A DNA stretch of 64,000 nt from Verrucomicrobiota bacterium (GCA_027493615.1 JAOSKK010000007.1:62001-126000); one strand, 5' to 3'; shown: positions 21,323 to 31,346, counted from the first letter of the stretch. Notes: generated by a model from the sequence alone, not told the origin. Program-made: numbers and translations.

Positions 21323-21345
21323 ACCGCGGGGATGAAGTCTCCGGG

Positions 21346-22164
21346 TCAGCGCTCCCAGACCACCTGCCGCGCGTCAAACACCGGCCCTTCGGTGCACGCC
21401 CGCTGGTAGTCCCAGCCTTCGCCCGACCGGATTTTCACCACGCAGGTAAGGCACACGCCCACACCGCAGCACATGTGCTCGTCCAGTGACAGTTCCGCCT
21501 GGACATCCAGCTCCTCCGCCAGCTTTCCTACGGCCCGTAACATCGGCGTCGGCCCACACGCAAACAGCTTCTTCCCCACCGGATCCCGCCGCAACTCGAC
21601 CTGCAGAGGTTCGGTGACCAGACCGGCCTGGCCATGACTGCCGTCCTCCGTCGTCACCCGCACCTCCCATCCGAGTGCCCGGAAGTCCGCCTCGCAGAGG
21701 ATGTCCACCCGCCGTTTTCCCCCCACGAACACCACCCCGGGCTGCGGCGATCGCTCCGCCAACAGATACAGCGCCGCCATCCCATAACCGCCCGCGACCA
21801 GCACGGGCCGTACGCCGCTGCCTGACGGAACCGTGAACCCGTGACCCAGCGGACCCAGGGCGCTGAGGCACTCGCCCGACCGCATCCGCGCCAGCGCCTC
21901 CGTGCCTCGTCCCACCGCCTTGTACAAGATGGAGAACGTGTTCTGTGTCACCTGGAAGATGCTGAACGGCCGCCGCAACAGCGCGTCCTGGAGCGGCAGG
22001 ATCCGGAGATGGGCGAACTGCCCCGGCTGAACCTGCGGGGCGATCCGGGGCGCGCGCACCACCAACCGGTAGTAGAGGTCGGTGTCGCGGTCGTTGGCGA
22101 GGATCTGGACGGTTTCTTCGAGCATCGGCCGCGTGAGCATCCCCGGGGGTGGCGGGGTCGTCAA
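21346..22164 (-). CDS. pyrK: Dihydroorotate dehydrogenase electron-transfer subunit, PyrK
   Basis: 272 residues. It is an FAD/[2Fe-2S] flavoprotein that passes electrons from class 1B dihydroorotate dehydrogenase to NAD+ in pyrimidine synthesis. The ferredoxin-reductase-like barrel is seen in LRRPFSIFQV (FAD-binding RxxS) and YKAVGRGTEAL. The NAD-binding part has VLVAGGYGMAALYLLA and LFACGPTPMLRAV. The C-terminal iron-sulfur cysteines are in DEHMCCGVGVCLTCVVK plus a later Cys (RACTEGPVF). The start near 22164 (MTTPPPPGMLTRPMLEETVQ) is not certain, because an in-frame Met lies 8 residues later. The catalytic partner pyrD is not in the window. It follows the radical SAM gene by about 33 bp on the same strand. 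Confidence 0.92.
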   Translation of the reverse strand: MTTPPPPGMLTRPMLEETVQILANDRDTDLYYRLVVRAPRIAPQVQPGQFAHLRILPLQDALLRRPFSIFQVTQNTFSILYKAVGRGTEALARMRSGECLSALGPLGHGFTVPSGSGVRPVLVAGGYGMAALYLLAERSPQPGVVFVGGKRRVDILCEADFRALGWEVRVTTEDGSHGQAGLVTEPLQVELRRDPVGKKLFACGPTPMLRAVGKLAEELDVQAELSLDEHMCCGVGVCLTCVVKIRSGEGWDYQRACTEGPVFDARQVVWER

Positions 22165-22197
22165 TGCCCCACCCCGCCCGCCACGTTAAGTAGGAAA

Positions 22198-23143
22198 TCA
22201 AGGGCTGACCCCGGAGACACCCGCTTCCTCGAACACCCGGCGCACCGCCGCCAACCGCTCCGCCGTCGGAGCGGTCACCCCGTCCAACGCGTGCGCCCTC
22301 CCCAGACGCTGGAACTTGTGCACCCCCGCCCGGTGAAACGGCAGCAAGCTCACCCGCGTCACCCGTCGCCGCCGCGCTACATACCGCGCCATCCGCCCCC
22401 AGATCCTCCAGATCATCGTTGAACCCCGGCACCACCGGCAGCCGGATCCATACAGGCGTTTCTCCCTCATCCAGAGCCTCCAGATTCGCCAGAATCCGCC
22501 GGTTCGAAACCCCCGTCAGCCGCTCATGCCGCCCCTCGTCAAACGCCTTCAGATCGTACAGCACCAGATCCGACAACCGGGCCGCCGCCAACAGCGCCTC
22601 CGTCGGCCCAAAACCCGTCGTGTCCAGCACCGCCGACACCGATGCCGCCCGGGCCGCCTCGAGCAGCGCCAGCAGGAACCGGGGTTGTGCCAGCGGTTCC
22701 CCCGAGATCGTCATTCCGCCGCCGGATTCTTCGTAGAAGACCCGATCCTGCAGCACCTCGCGCAGGACCTCTCCCGCCGTCATGGTCCGGCCAATCCACT
22801 GCCGCGCGCCGGTCGGACACGCGTCCATACAAGCCGCACACTGCCGGCAATCCGGCAACCGCGCCGGCAACGGTCCCTCCCCTTGCGAGGCGGCCGGGAG
22901 CGGACACGCGGCCCGGCACTCGCCGCACACGACACACCGGTTTTCGACCACGACCAGCTCGGGGCGCGGGTGAATCCCCTCGGGGTTGTGGCACCACGCG
23001 CAGCACAGCGGGCACCCTTTCAGGAAGACGGTCGTGCGAATGCCCGGGCCATCGTCCAGGCAGTACTTCTGCAGGTTGAAGACGAGCCCGCACGTGCTGA
23101 CGTCGCCTCCAACCGCGGGCCAGGCGCGGGGGGCCGGCGTCAT
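22198..23143 (-). CDS. Glycyl-radical-enzyme activating enzyme (radical SAM), one indel
   Basis: About 315 residues. The radical SAM cluster motif CX3CX2C is in FLKGCPLCCAWCHNPEG near residue 45. It is followed by the eight-Cys ferredoxin insert of the PFL-AE-like family (CVVCGECRAACP and CRQCAACMDACPTGARQW). GMTISGGEP-like, VLDTTGF and VLYDLKAFDEGRHERLTG give the SAM-binding and glycine-loop segments. An indel at about 22395 changes frame; the end reads LLPFHRAGVHKFQRLGRAHA and stops at 22198. It overlaps the pepP start region by four bases (ATGA at 23140-23143). Such enzymes make the glycyl radical on a dedicated partner, but no glycyl radical enzyme gene lies in the window. Confidence 0.9.
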
Positions 23144-24426
23144 CGGTTCATGAGCGACTCGATCTCGTCGGCATCGAGCGGCACGTCGGCCATCAGGTCC
23201 ACGGGGCCGTCGGCGGTGACGAGCACGGTGTTCTCGAGGCGGATGCCAAAACCCTCCTCCGGCAGGTACAGGCCCGGCTCAACGGTGAGCACCCAACCCG
23301 GCGCGAAAGGTTCGTTCATGAACCCGACGTCGTGCACATCGAGCCCGATCACGTGGCCGAGGCCGTGCATGAAGTACTTCTTCACCGCGGGCTGATCGGG
23401 GTTCTGCTTCCGCACCTGGGCGTGTTTGAGCAACCCCAGTTCGAGGCACTCCTCCGTCAGCAGCGCCTCCGCCTGCTTCTGCCAGTCGCGATGCATCGTG
23501 CCGGGCGTGGCGGCCCGGATCATCGCGCGCAAAGTGCGCAGCACGGCCTGGTACACCTGCTTCTGCCGCCGCGTGAACCGTCCGCTCACCGGCAGGGTGC
23601 GCGTGAGATCGGAGTTGTAGTTGGCGTAGGCCGCCGCCGCGTCGACCAACAGCACGTCACCGGCGCGACATTCCTGGTCGTTCTGGTTGTAATGCAGGAC
23701 GCACGAGTTGGCGCCTGCGGCGAGAATCGGGTTGTAGGCGAACCGGCCGCGGCGACGCAGAAACTCGTGCGCGAGTTCGGCCTCGACTTCGCACTCGTTC
23801 ACCCCCGGCCGCACAAAGCGCAGCAGCCGGCGAAAGCCGTGGCCGGTGATCGCGCAGGCCTGCCGGATGGCCTCGACCTCCGGTTCGGCCTTGGCCACCC
23901 GCAGCCGGTGCAGCAGCCGGGCCAGCCGGTGGTATTGATGCAGCGGGTAACGCCCCTGCACCTGGCGGATGAACCGGGCATCGCGCGTCTCGACCTCGAT
24001 GACCGCGCGCTTGTGCTCGTTCGAGTTGAGGTACACGTGCTCCACCTCGCACATGAGCTTGTGAAACTCGGCGGGGAACTCCGACAGCCACCGCACCTGT
24101 TGAATGCCGGACACGCGCCGCGCCTCCTCCTGGCTCAGCTTGTGGCCTTCCCACGTCTTGAGATGCTCGTTCGGCTGGCGGAGAAAGAGCATCTCGCGCT
24201 GCTTCTCGTCAAAGGCGTCCGGCGCCAGCACCAGGATCGACTCCTCCTGTTCCACCCCGGTCAGATAGAACAGATCCGAGTTGGGCTGCATCAGCAGCGT
24301 GCCGTCGGCGTTGGTGGGCAAGACGTCGTTGGCGTTGACCACGGCGAGCGACTGGCGATGCAGGAGCCGCGTCAGGCGCCGGCGGTTCTCGACAAACAAC
24401 TCGGGATGGATGGGGGTGTGTCTCAT
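23140..24426 (-). CDS. pepP: Xaa-Pro aminopeptidase P, M24 family
   Basis: 428 residues from ATG 24426 (MRHTPIHPELFVENRRRLTR). A cytoplasmic metallopeptidase removing N-terminal residues before proline. The N-terminal AMP_N domain includes MQPNSDLFYLTGVEQEES. The C-terminal pita-bread fold carries the five metal ligands: Asp in LLVDAAAAYANY, Asp in NSDLTRTLPVSG, His in MHGLGHVIGLDVHD, Glu in LTVEPGLYLPE and Glu in IRLENTVLV. The frame is intact. It overlaps the downstream radical SAM gene by four bases, forming a probable three-gene transcript with pyrK. Confidence 0.95.
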   Translation of the reverse strand: MRHTPIHPELFVENRRRLTRLLHRQSLAVVNANDVLPTNADGTLLMQPNSDLFYLTGVEQEESILVLAPDAFDEKQREMLFLRQPNEHLKTWEGHKLSQEEARRVSGIQQVRWLSEFPAEFHKLMCEVEHVYLNSNEHKRAVIEVETRDARFIRQVQGRYPLHQYHRLARLLHRLRVAKAEPEVEAIRQACAITGHGFRRLLRFVRPGVNECEVEAELAHEFLRRRGRFAYNPILAAGANSCVLHYNQNDQECRAGDVLLVDAAAAYANYNSDLTRTLPVSGRFTRRQKQVYQAVLRTLRAMIRAATPGTMHRDWQKQAEALLTEECLELGLLKHAQVRKQNPDQPAVKKYFMHGLGHVIGLDVHDVGFMNEPFAPGWVLTVEPGLYLPEEGFGIRLENTVLVTADGPVDLMADVPLDADEIESLMNR

Positions 24427-24535
24427 GGCGTGCGGCGGACCGGAATTCGTCGCCGCAAGGTAGGACCACGGCCCCGCCGCGGGCAAGCCTTGAAGGGCCG
24501 AAGGGAAGGCTCCACCTTCAAGACCCAAAGCCCAA

Positions 24536-24618
24536 GGGAAGCGTGCCGTTCCTGCCGGACCTGCTCAGGGGCCTTGAACCGCGGAGGGTGCAGGCTGGAA
24601 GCCCGCACCACAGGTTCA
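24536..24618. repeat. Dispersed intergenic repeat, copy 2
   Basis: Matches 6691-6772 with scattered substitutions (GGGAAGCGTGCCG, then GGACCTGCTC, and GCAGGCTGGAAGCCCGC with CACCAC-GGTTCA at the end). It lies just upstream of the pepP gene and at the edge of the degenerate CotH-like stretch. Confidence 0.7.
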
Positions 24619-25260
24619 TCCAGCGCTCCCCGGCCTGCGCCTCGATGGCGGCAACGACCAGCTCAATGTGCCGGCACCCCCTGGTACCAACAGCCTCTGT
24701 CTCTTCGCCGTGTTCCGCACCAGCCAGGCCCACGACAGCGATCCCGAAGGAGGCGGCGTGGCGGGGACCTCCGGCCAACGCGACCTGTTCGGCGCGCGCC
24801 ACGGCGGCGACACCAAGGCCGACAGCCCACCCTCGATGTCCAGGGCTCCGTCGCCCGCGTCGGCAGCGTCTCAGCCCGCAGCGAGGTGACGGCTCCGCTC
24901 GAGATCGGCGCCGGGGCTTCCGGCGCGACTTCATCAACCGCTTCTGCGATCTGCTGAACACGACGTTCACCCCCGCCCACACCCTGGCCCGCATCCAGGC
25001 ATTCCCTGCCGCACTCGAACCGGAGATGGCCGAACACACGCGCCGCTGCGCGCCCCGGCCTCCCTCGGCGAGTGGCAAACCCAGGTGCGCGCCCTGCGCG
25101 ACCCTCCGATTGGCTGCCTCCCCCGACCTTGAGCATTGGGAGGAAGTCCTCCGGTTGCCCCTCGATGACCAGGGAAAGGCCGACTGGTCCATCGGTTCCG
25201 CCGCGGAAGCCCCGGCCACGTTTTACCTGCTGGAACTCACGGATCTGCCAGCCGATCAGC
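24619..25260 (+). pseudogene. Remnants of a secreted LamG/CotH-kinase protein
   Basis: No continuous frame, but recognisable pieces in order. LRLDGGNDQLNVPAPPGTNS (about 24630-24690) is the start of a concanavalin/LamG domain. RDFINRFCDLLNTTFTPAHT (about 24930-24985) with EPEMAEHTRRC and EWQTQVRALRD matches the C-terminal part of CotH-kinase proteins of Verrucomicrobiota. SPDLEHWEEVLRLPLDD with FYLLELTD (about 25120-25245) is the small C-terminal domain common on secreted proteins of this group. The pieces are far shorter than a working protein and are joined out of frame, so this is a decayed or fused remnant rather than a gene with a single sequence error. The following 400 bases (25261-25648) hold only repeat-like sequence. 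Confidence 0.55.
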
Positions 25261-25469
25261 CGGCGAATCAGGAGTTGCCCCGCGCCCATGCCCCCGTTCA
25301 ACATGACCCGCAAAACCCCCAACCACCGGCCGCCCACCGCCCACCCGCCTCCAGCCCATGAACCCGAAAGCGTCGCCGCCCCTCAACACTGACCTTGGCC
25401 GTCCGGCCTTGCCCAGCAACGACGAACCCGATCGGGCGAAACACGATGGCGGAGGCTCAAAGCTCAAAG

Positions 25470-25648
25470 GTCAAAGCTCAGGGGAAGTTCCAGGAAACCA
25501 GCAGACCGAACCGGCCCCACCGTGGCCGGCCTGCCAGGCGACGCGGAGGCCAGCACCGTCCGCGGGTCGCGCAGCGTTTGGAGTGCGCCGTCTTCCAGCG
25601 GCGCTTTGCGTGACGAGAATGCAGGCTGGAAGCCCGCACCACACACTC
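25470..25648. repeat. Cluster of dispersed intergenic repeats
   Basis: AAGCTCAAAGGTCAAAGCTC (about 25457-25480) is related to the TTTGAACTTTGAACTTTG tract at 36848-36870. 25572-25612 (GCGTTTGGAGTGCGCCGTCT..) is a diverged arm of the 9309-9407 inverted repeat. GCAGGCTGGAAGCCCGC near 25621 is the palindrome of the 6691/24536 family. They directly precede the glycoside hydrolase start. Confidence 0.55.
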
Positions 25649-27403
25649 ATGGACAACCCCGGTCCCACGCCGACAAGCCACGCGCCGTCCCAACGCTCTC
25701 CCATCACGGCCAGACTCCCCACCCTTCTCCTGGCCTTGTCCGTTGCGACGTGTCTCGCGGCGAAGTCCCGTCTCCGGGCCGCCGATCCGGCCCCCAGCAC
25801 GGTCGTCGCGCCATCGACATCCGCCGGCCCGGCGGTGCTGAAGCCCGCAATGTTCCAGCACTACATCGAGGCCTTCAACCAGCAGGACCGCGAGACGGTC
25901 ATCAGCCACATCCCCAACGCCGCCGCCTGGGGGTGGTTGACCAACAACATCCCCCCTCTTCGAGTGCCCCGACCCCGACCTCGAAGAGATCTACTACTTC
26001 CGGTGGTGGACCTATCGCAAACACATCAAGCACACCCCGGACGGCTTCATCATCACCGAGTTTCTGCCGCCCGTGCCCTGGGCGGGGAAGCATAACTCCA
26101 TCAACTGCCCCGCCGGCCACCACTTCTACGAAGGCCGCTGGCTCCATGATCCACGTTACCTGGATGACTACGCCGTGTTCTGGTTCCGCAAGGGTGGTGA
26201 GCCCCGCAAGTACAGTTTCTGGGCGGCCGACGCCATCTACGCCCGCCGCCTGGTGTCGGGCGACCCGCGCCTGACGCGCGAGCTGCTGCCCGACCTGATC
26301 GCCAACTACGAGGCCTGGGAAAAAAGCCACCTCGATGCCAACGGCCTGTTCTGGCAAAACGACGGCAACGACGGCATGGAGGTCTCGATCGGGGGCAGCG
26401 GTTGCCGCGCCACCATCAACAGTTACCAGTACGGCGACGCCCTCGCCATCGCCCGCATCGCCGAGGAGAACCGCCAACCCGAGCTCGCCCGAGCCTGGCG
26501 CGGCAAGGCCAACGCTCTGCGCCAGCGCGTCGAGACCATGCTCTGGGATCCGGACGCGCGGTTCTTCAAGGTCCTGCCCCGTGGCCAGACCACGCTCGCC
26601 AACGTCCGCGAGCTGCACGGCTACACCCCCTGGTATTTCGGACTGCCCGGCCCGGACAAGTCGGTGGCGTGGCGAGAGCTCATGGACCCACAGGGCTTCT
26701 ACGCCCCATTCGGCCCCACCACGGCCGAGCAACGCCACCCTGGTTTCACCGTGGCGTATGAAGGCCATGAGTGCCAGTGGAACGGCCCGAGCTGGCCCCT
26801 CGCCACCTCCGTCACCCTCACCGCCCTGGCCAACTTCCTGAACCACGACACGCAGGACATCCTCGGCCCGGCCGATTACTGGCGCACCTTCCAATGCTAC
26901 CTCCGCAGCCACCGATTCCGGCAGCTCCCGCCCCCGTCGCTCACCAGCCCATCCGCCGCCCCGGATACCGCCTCCGTCCGCCTCGAACGGCGCGAGACCC
27001 GCCAGCCCTGGATCGACGAAAACCTCAACCCCTACAACGGCGACTGGATTGCCCGCACCCTCCTCCAACACCGCCGCCAACCCCCGATGAGCGCGGCAAG
27101 GACTACAACCACTCGACGTTCTGTGACCTGGTCATCACCGGTGTCATCGGGCTCCGCCCCCGCTCCGATGACGTCGTCGAAGTCAACCCGCTCGTCCCCG
27201 CCGGCACCTGGGACTACTTCTGCCTCGACAACATCCGCTACCACGGCCGCACACTCACCATCCTCTATGACCGGACCGGCGCCCGCTACGGGCGCGGCAG
27301 CGGTCTGCAGGTGCTGGCCGACGGCCGCCGCATCGCCCACACGGATTCGTGGCAACGCATCACGGCCTCCCTCGCCTCGCCCGCGAGCCCGCCTTCACCC
27401 TGA
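25649..27403 (+). CDS. Secreted glycoside hydrolase, MGH1/GH63-like (two indels)
   Basis: About 584 residues across indels near 25955 and 27075. A signal peptide (ITARLPTLLLALSVATCLAA) is followed by an (alpha/alpha)6-barrel enzyme. Typical stretches are YFRWWTYRKHIKHTPDGF, DDYAVFWFRKGGEPRKYSFW, WQNDGNDGMEVSIGGSG (likely acid region), LWDPDARFFKVLP and YEGHECQWNGPSWPLATSVT. The last resembles the WxGPxWP signature of MGH1-like and GH63-type alpha-glycosidases. The C-terminus has a small beta domain (VEVNPLVPAGTWDYFCLDNI). Likely an exported sugar-cleaving enzyme acting in the periplasm or outside; the substrate cannot be told. A second exported protein follows 52 bp downstream. Confidence 0.8.
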
Positions 27404-27455
27404 AACCCCTTTCGCCGCTCGAAACCCATCCCAGACGGCCCCGCCCCTCCTCGCC

Positions 27456-28303
27456 ATGAACCCTCGCCCCTTCCTGGCTTGCCTCCTCCTGGCCTTCACA
27501 CGCGACCCGGCCTTGGCCGGGGAATCCGCCCCGATCGACTTTCGCTATGCCCCGCCCGAGTGGCAGACGGCCATCTGCCTCCCCGACGATCCGCACAAGT
27601 CGCTCGTCGATCACCACGGCGCCCTGCTCTATCACTACCGCCAGGGCGGCCGCGAGTTCGGCACCCGCATCAGTATCGAAGTCACCGAAGACGCCGTCTG
27701 GCAGCGGCAGGAACTTCTCTCCCCCCGCGTCCCGATGGTCCGCACCTTCCGCGCTGGGGCGGACTGGCTCTGGTCGAGGAGGCCTTCGCGGTCACGGTGC
27801 TTTCGTCCCCGAAGCGCACGACGCCGATCTTGCTGCGAACGGACGGCGGCGGTGTGAACCTGGATTGGGCCGACCCACCCGCCGGCACCGACCCGTCGCT
27901 GCAACACATCGCGCTCCACCACGGCGGCAGCCTCCAGTACGAACTCGCCGTGCCGCCCGGAAAGGCGCGCCGGGTCGCACTTGCCCTGTGTGAGGGTTGG
28001 TGGAACGAACCGGGCCGGCGAGTACAGGTGCTGAGCGTCGAAGGCGCCGAACCCCAGACGGTGGATACCGTGGCCGATCTGGGCCGGACCCGGCATGGTC
28101 ACCCGCCTCGAAGGCGTCGCCACGCCCTTCGGCCCGCTCCACCTGACCGTGCGGGTGGACCGTCAAGGATCCCGCGCCACGCTCTCCGTGAAGCCGCTTG
28201 CCGCCAACTGCCGGGCGATCGTCGTGCATCTGCCGGACGGCACCACGCCACGCCTCGCCTCGACCCGTCACGCGGCGGCCGCCTCACCTTCCGCATTCCC
28301 TAA
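27456..28303 (+). CDS. Exported protein of unknown function, downstream of the glycoside hydrolase (three indels)
   Basis: About 282 residues across indels near 27770, 28090 and about 28265. MNPRPFLACLLLAFTRDPAL is the signal peptide. The mature part has beta-rich stretches: RYAPPEWQTAICLPDDPHKS, GALLYHYRQGGREFGTRISI, IALHHGGSLQYELAVPPGKA and HLTVRVDRQGSRATLSV. It could be a carbohydrate-binding or N-terminal beta-sandwich domain that works with the adjacent hydrolase, but I do not recognise the family. The final segment in the corrected frame is SRGGRLTFRIP, ending at TAA 28301-28303, just before the inverted repeat. Confidence 0.65.
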
Positions 28304-28304
28304 T

Positions 28305-28366
28305 CCCTATGTTCGGAATCGGCGGAGCCCCCCTCCCTCCGTCTTCCGCAGATTGCGAACATCGGG
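28305..28366. repeat. Inverted repeat family, copy B
   Basis: CCCTATGTTCGGAATCGGCG.. (28305-28327) pairs with 28343-28366 (ends GCGAACATCGGG) and is followed by AATTGGGG. It is the same family as 6805-6870 and 41401-41464. It lies between the ends of two convergent genes (28303 and 28410) and could serve as their terminator. Confidence 0.75.
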
Positions 28367-28409
28367 AATTGGGGAGGGGGGGTTTCTCGGGCGCGGAGGC
28401 GTGGCTCGG

Positions 28410-29712
28410 TCAACGGCTGGCGACCGCGGCACCCCATTCGTTCAGGGCGCGTTCGTCCTGACCATTCAGGGGCCCGCTCAGCAGCTCAAGCGCCTCCCCC
28501 ACCAGGTACAGTGAACCGGTGATCAACCGGAAGGGCTCCGGCTCGGTCACGCGTAAGGCCTCGGCCAGCGAATGACAGGCGGTGAGCCGCACGCCGGGAT
28601 GCGCTTCGGCACAAGCGGCGAGCAGTTCCTCCGGCGTGGTGGTGCGGGCGCTCGGGACGGGAACCAGCACAATGGCGTGAGCGTGGGTGCGAGGACCCGG
28701 CACATGGCCGGCCAGTCCTTGTCGCGCAGGATCCCGAGGATCAAGGTGGGTCGTTCCCGGGGAAATGTCGTTCAAGTGCCGCGGCCAGGGCCTGCGCACC
28801 GGCGCTGTTATGGGCGCCATCGAGCACGGTTCGGCGGCCGCCGGGCCCGGGCAGCACCTGGAGCCGCCCGGCGATGCGCACGTCGTGGAGACCGGCGATC
28901 AAGGCGTTGTGAGACACGGGGAAGCGGGCAGCAAGACCGCGCACCACGGCGAGGGCGAGGGCGGCGTTGAGCCGTTGGTGTTCGCCAAGCAATGGCAGGT
29001 CCAAGGTGTCGAGAGGTGGCCGCTGGGTATCCCGGTGGGTGACTTCGGTGAGGGGGGCAGCGGCCAGCGCGGCGGCGGCGCGGAACACGCTGAGGGCCTC
29101 GGGAGCCTCGGCCGCGGTGAAGACGGGCACACCGGGCTTGATGATGCCGGCCTTCTCGGCGGCGATCCGGGCGAGGGTATCGCCGAGCCATTGCTGATGA
29201 TCGAAGGCGATGTTGGTGATGACGCTGGCCAGCGGGGTGACGATGTTGGTGGCGTCCAGGCGCCCTCCCATCCCCGTCTCCCAGATCACCACGTCGCAGG
29301 CCTGGCTGGCGAAATGCCGCAGGGCCAGGACCGTGACCACCTCGAAGAACGTGGGCGAATGATCGGCCGGGAAGTCCGCCAACAGCACGCGAATCTCCGT
29401 GACCTGCCGGACCACCTCCGCCTCGGTGATGGGGAGGCGGTTGACCTGGATGCGCTCCCGAAAGCTGACCAGGTGGGGCGAGGTGAAGAGCCCGACGCGC
29501 AGACCGGCAGCCCGGTAAAGGCTCTCCAGAAAGGCGCAGGTCGAACCCTTGCCGTTGGTGCCCGCCACATGGACGAACAGGAGTCGCTCCTGGGGTTGCC
29601 CCGCCAACGCGGCCAGCCGGCGCGTGTTCTCGAGGCCCAGCTTCGTCCCGAAAAGCTGGAGATCGTATAGAAACCGGAGGGTGTCGGCGTAGGTCATCCC
29701 GGGCCATTCCAT
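28410..29712 (-). CDS. folC: Folylpolyglutamate/dihydrofolate synthase (two indels)
   Basis: About 434 residues. It adds glutamate to dihydropteroate and folates. It begins MEWPGMTYADTLRFLYDLQL, followed by the Mur-ligase-type P-loop VHVAGTNGKGSTCAFLES and the FolC-specific FTSPHLVSFRERI. Then come WETGMGGRLDATN, ITNIAFDHQQWLG, EKAGIIKPGVPVF and the C-terminal GRLQVLPGPGG with VLDGAHNSAGAQAL. Indels near 28745 and 28680 break the C-terminal domain; corrected, it reads LILGILRDKDWPAM, AIVLVPVPSART and FRLITGSLYLVGEALELL, ending at 28410. Neighbours do not belong to folate synthesis. Confidence 0.93.
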
Positions 29713-29921
29713 GCGGGGCGAGTGTGGCGACCCGCCGCGCGAGCCAGACTGTCCGCGGTACCCGCGGTGCCGCGGCGCCGCATTCGCCGCGGCGCCGGAC
29801 GCTACGGGCGGCGGTCCGGAGCGTCAATCCCCGAGGAAGCCCCCGCCGTCAGCCGTCAGCCAAATGGGGCTTGAGTCAGCCGCCCGAACATGCAGGATGC
29901 CCCGCACATCTCCATGCCCGT
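29713..29921. other. Intergenic region between divergent genes
   Basis: No gene. It contains a GC-only palindrome (GCCGCGGCG near 29771 and its complement CGCCGCGGC near 29787) that would form a tight hairpin, and must hold the promoters of folC and the oxidoreductase. I cannot place convincing -35/-10 boxes. Confidence 0.4.
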
Positions 29922-31265
29922 ATGAAGCCTACTAACGATTCGAACCTGAGCACCCGCCGCGACTTCCTGCGCACCTCGACCACGGCCGTGGCGGGTGCCG
30001 CCCTTTCCGGGGCCCTGGCGCGTCCCGGTTATGCGGCCGAACAGAACACCATCAAGATCGCCCTCGTGGGCTGCGGCGGACGCGGCAGCGGCGCGGCGGC
30101 GCAGGCCCTTTCCACCCGCGGCCCGACCAAGCTGGTGGCGCTGGCCGACGTCTTCGACCACCGCCTGCAGGGCTGTCTCGGGCAGTTGAAGGCGCGCTAC
30201 GCCAACCAGGTGGACGTGCCCAAGGAACGGCAGTTCATCGGGCTCGATGCCTTCAAGAAGGCCATCGACGCGCTGGACAAGGGGGACGTCGTCCTGCTCG
30301 CGACCGCGCCGGCCTTCCGCCCGATCCACTTCGAGTACGCCGTGCAGAAGGGGGTCAACGTGTTCATGGAGAAATCGTTCGCGGTGGACGCACCGGGCAT
30401 TCGCCGCGTGCTCCGCACCGGCGAGCTCGCGACCCAGAAGAACCTCAAGGTGGCCGGGGGCCTGATGAGCCGGCATTCCCGCCCGCTCGAGGAGGCGATG
30501 CAACAGATCCACGACGGCGCGATCGGCGACGTGATCACGGCCTGGGCCTACCGGATGCACGGCCCGGTCGGACTGGGCGGGCGCGGCAACCTGAGCGAGC
30601 TCGCCTTCCAGATCGCCAACTACAGTTGCTACACGTGGCTCAACGGCAGCTTCATCGTGGACTGGCTGATCCACAACATCGATGTCTGCTGCTGGCTCAA
30701 GAACAGTTGGCCCGTCTCCGTCCAGGGCATGGGCGGCCGGCAGGTGCGCACCGAGCGCGACCAACTGTTCGACCATTACTTCGCCGAGTACACCTTCGCC
30801 GACGGGATGCGCATGGCCGCCCAAGGCCGGCACATCAGCAACTGCTACGACTTCTTCGGCGTCACCGTCCACGGCGCCAAGGGTTCGGCAGTGCTGGGCG
30901 AAGGGCAACCCCGCCCGCGTCTGTTCAAGAGCCACAACCAGACCTCGGCCAACCTGCTCTGGAGCTACCAGGGCCCCGAAAGCGACCAGTACCAGGTCGA
31001 GCACGACCGCTTGTTTGCCGCCATCCGCGAGGATCGCCCCTACAACGAAACCGAACGCTGCGCCAAGTCATGTCTGGCCGCCATCATGGGCCGGATGGCC
31101 TGCGAATCCGGCAAGCTCATCACCTGGGAAGACGCGCTGAACTCCGACCTCGAACTCGCGCCGGGTCTCGAGCAGATCACCAGCCTCGACGCGCCGGCTC
31201 CGGTCATGCCAGACGCTCAGGGTCATTACCCCATCGGGATGCCCGGCACCACGCGGGTGATCTGA
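29922..31265 (+). CDS. Gfo/Idh/MocA-family oxidoreductase, TAT-exported
   Basis: 447 residues. The N-terminus has a twin-arginine signal (STRRDFLRTSTTAVAGAALS, residues 10-29). The Rossmann fold begins IKIALVGCGGRGSGAAAQAL, and the conserved VNVFMEKSFAVDAPG is the EKP-like segment of the family (here EKS). The C-terminal half contains WLIHNIDVCCWLKNSWPV, the region with the catalytic His, and YNETERCAKSCLAAIMGRMA. Exported members are numerous in Planctomycetota and Verrucomicrobiota and are thought to oxidise or reduce sugar derivatives in the periplasm with NAD(P) or a related cofactor. The substrate is unknown. The frame is intact. Confidence 0.93.
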   Translation: MKPTNDSNLSTRRDFLRTSTTAVAGAALSGALARPGYAAEQNTIKIALVGCGGRGSGAAAQALSTRGPTKLVALADVFDHRLQGCLGQLKARYANQVDVPKERQFIGLDAFKKAIDALDKGDVVLLATAPAFRPIHFEYAVQKGVNVFMEKSFAVDAPGIRRVLRTGELATQKNLKVAGGLMSRHSRPLEEAMQQIHDGAIGDVITAWAYRMHGPVGLGGRGNLSELAFQIANYSCYTWLNGSFIVDWLIHNIDVCCWLKNSWPVSVQGMGGRQVRTERDQLFDHYFAEYTFADGMRMAAQGRHISNCYDFFGVTVHGAKGSAVLGEGQPRPRLFKSHNQTSANLLWSYQGPESDQYQVEHDRLFAAIREDRPYNETERCAKSCLAAIMGRMACESGKLITWEDALNSDLELAPGLEQITSLDAPAPVMPDAQGHYPIGMPGTTRVI

Positions 31266-31288
31266 TCCGCCCCGCGGCTTCATGGCCT

Positions 31289-31346
31289 TGGTGGTGCAGG
31301 CTGCCAGCCTGCGCTTTCCCGTTGTGCAGGCTTCCAGCCTGCGCCA
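31289..31346. repeat. Tandem pair of short palindromic repeats
   Basis: GTGCAGGCTGCCAGCCTGCGC near 31291 and TGTGCAGGCTTCCAGCCTGC near 31323 are two copies of the same palindrome about 32 bp apart. It belongs to the family seen at the ends of 6691-6772 and 24536-24618. Confidence 0.65.

Noticed and set aside
29856-31004. Minus-strand frame opposite the Gfo/Idh gene
   Set aside because: It shows antisense composition and no motif; the plus frame carries the Rossmann fold and TAT signal.
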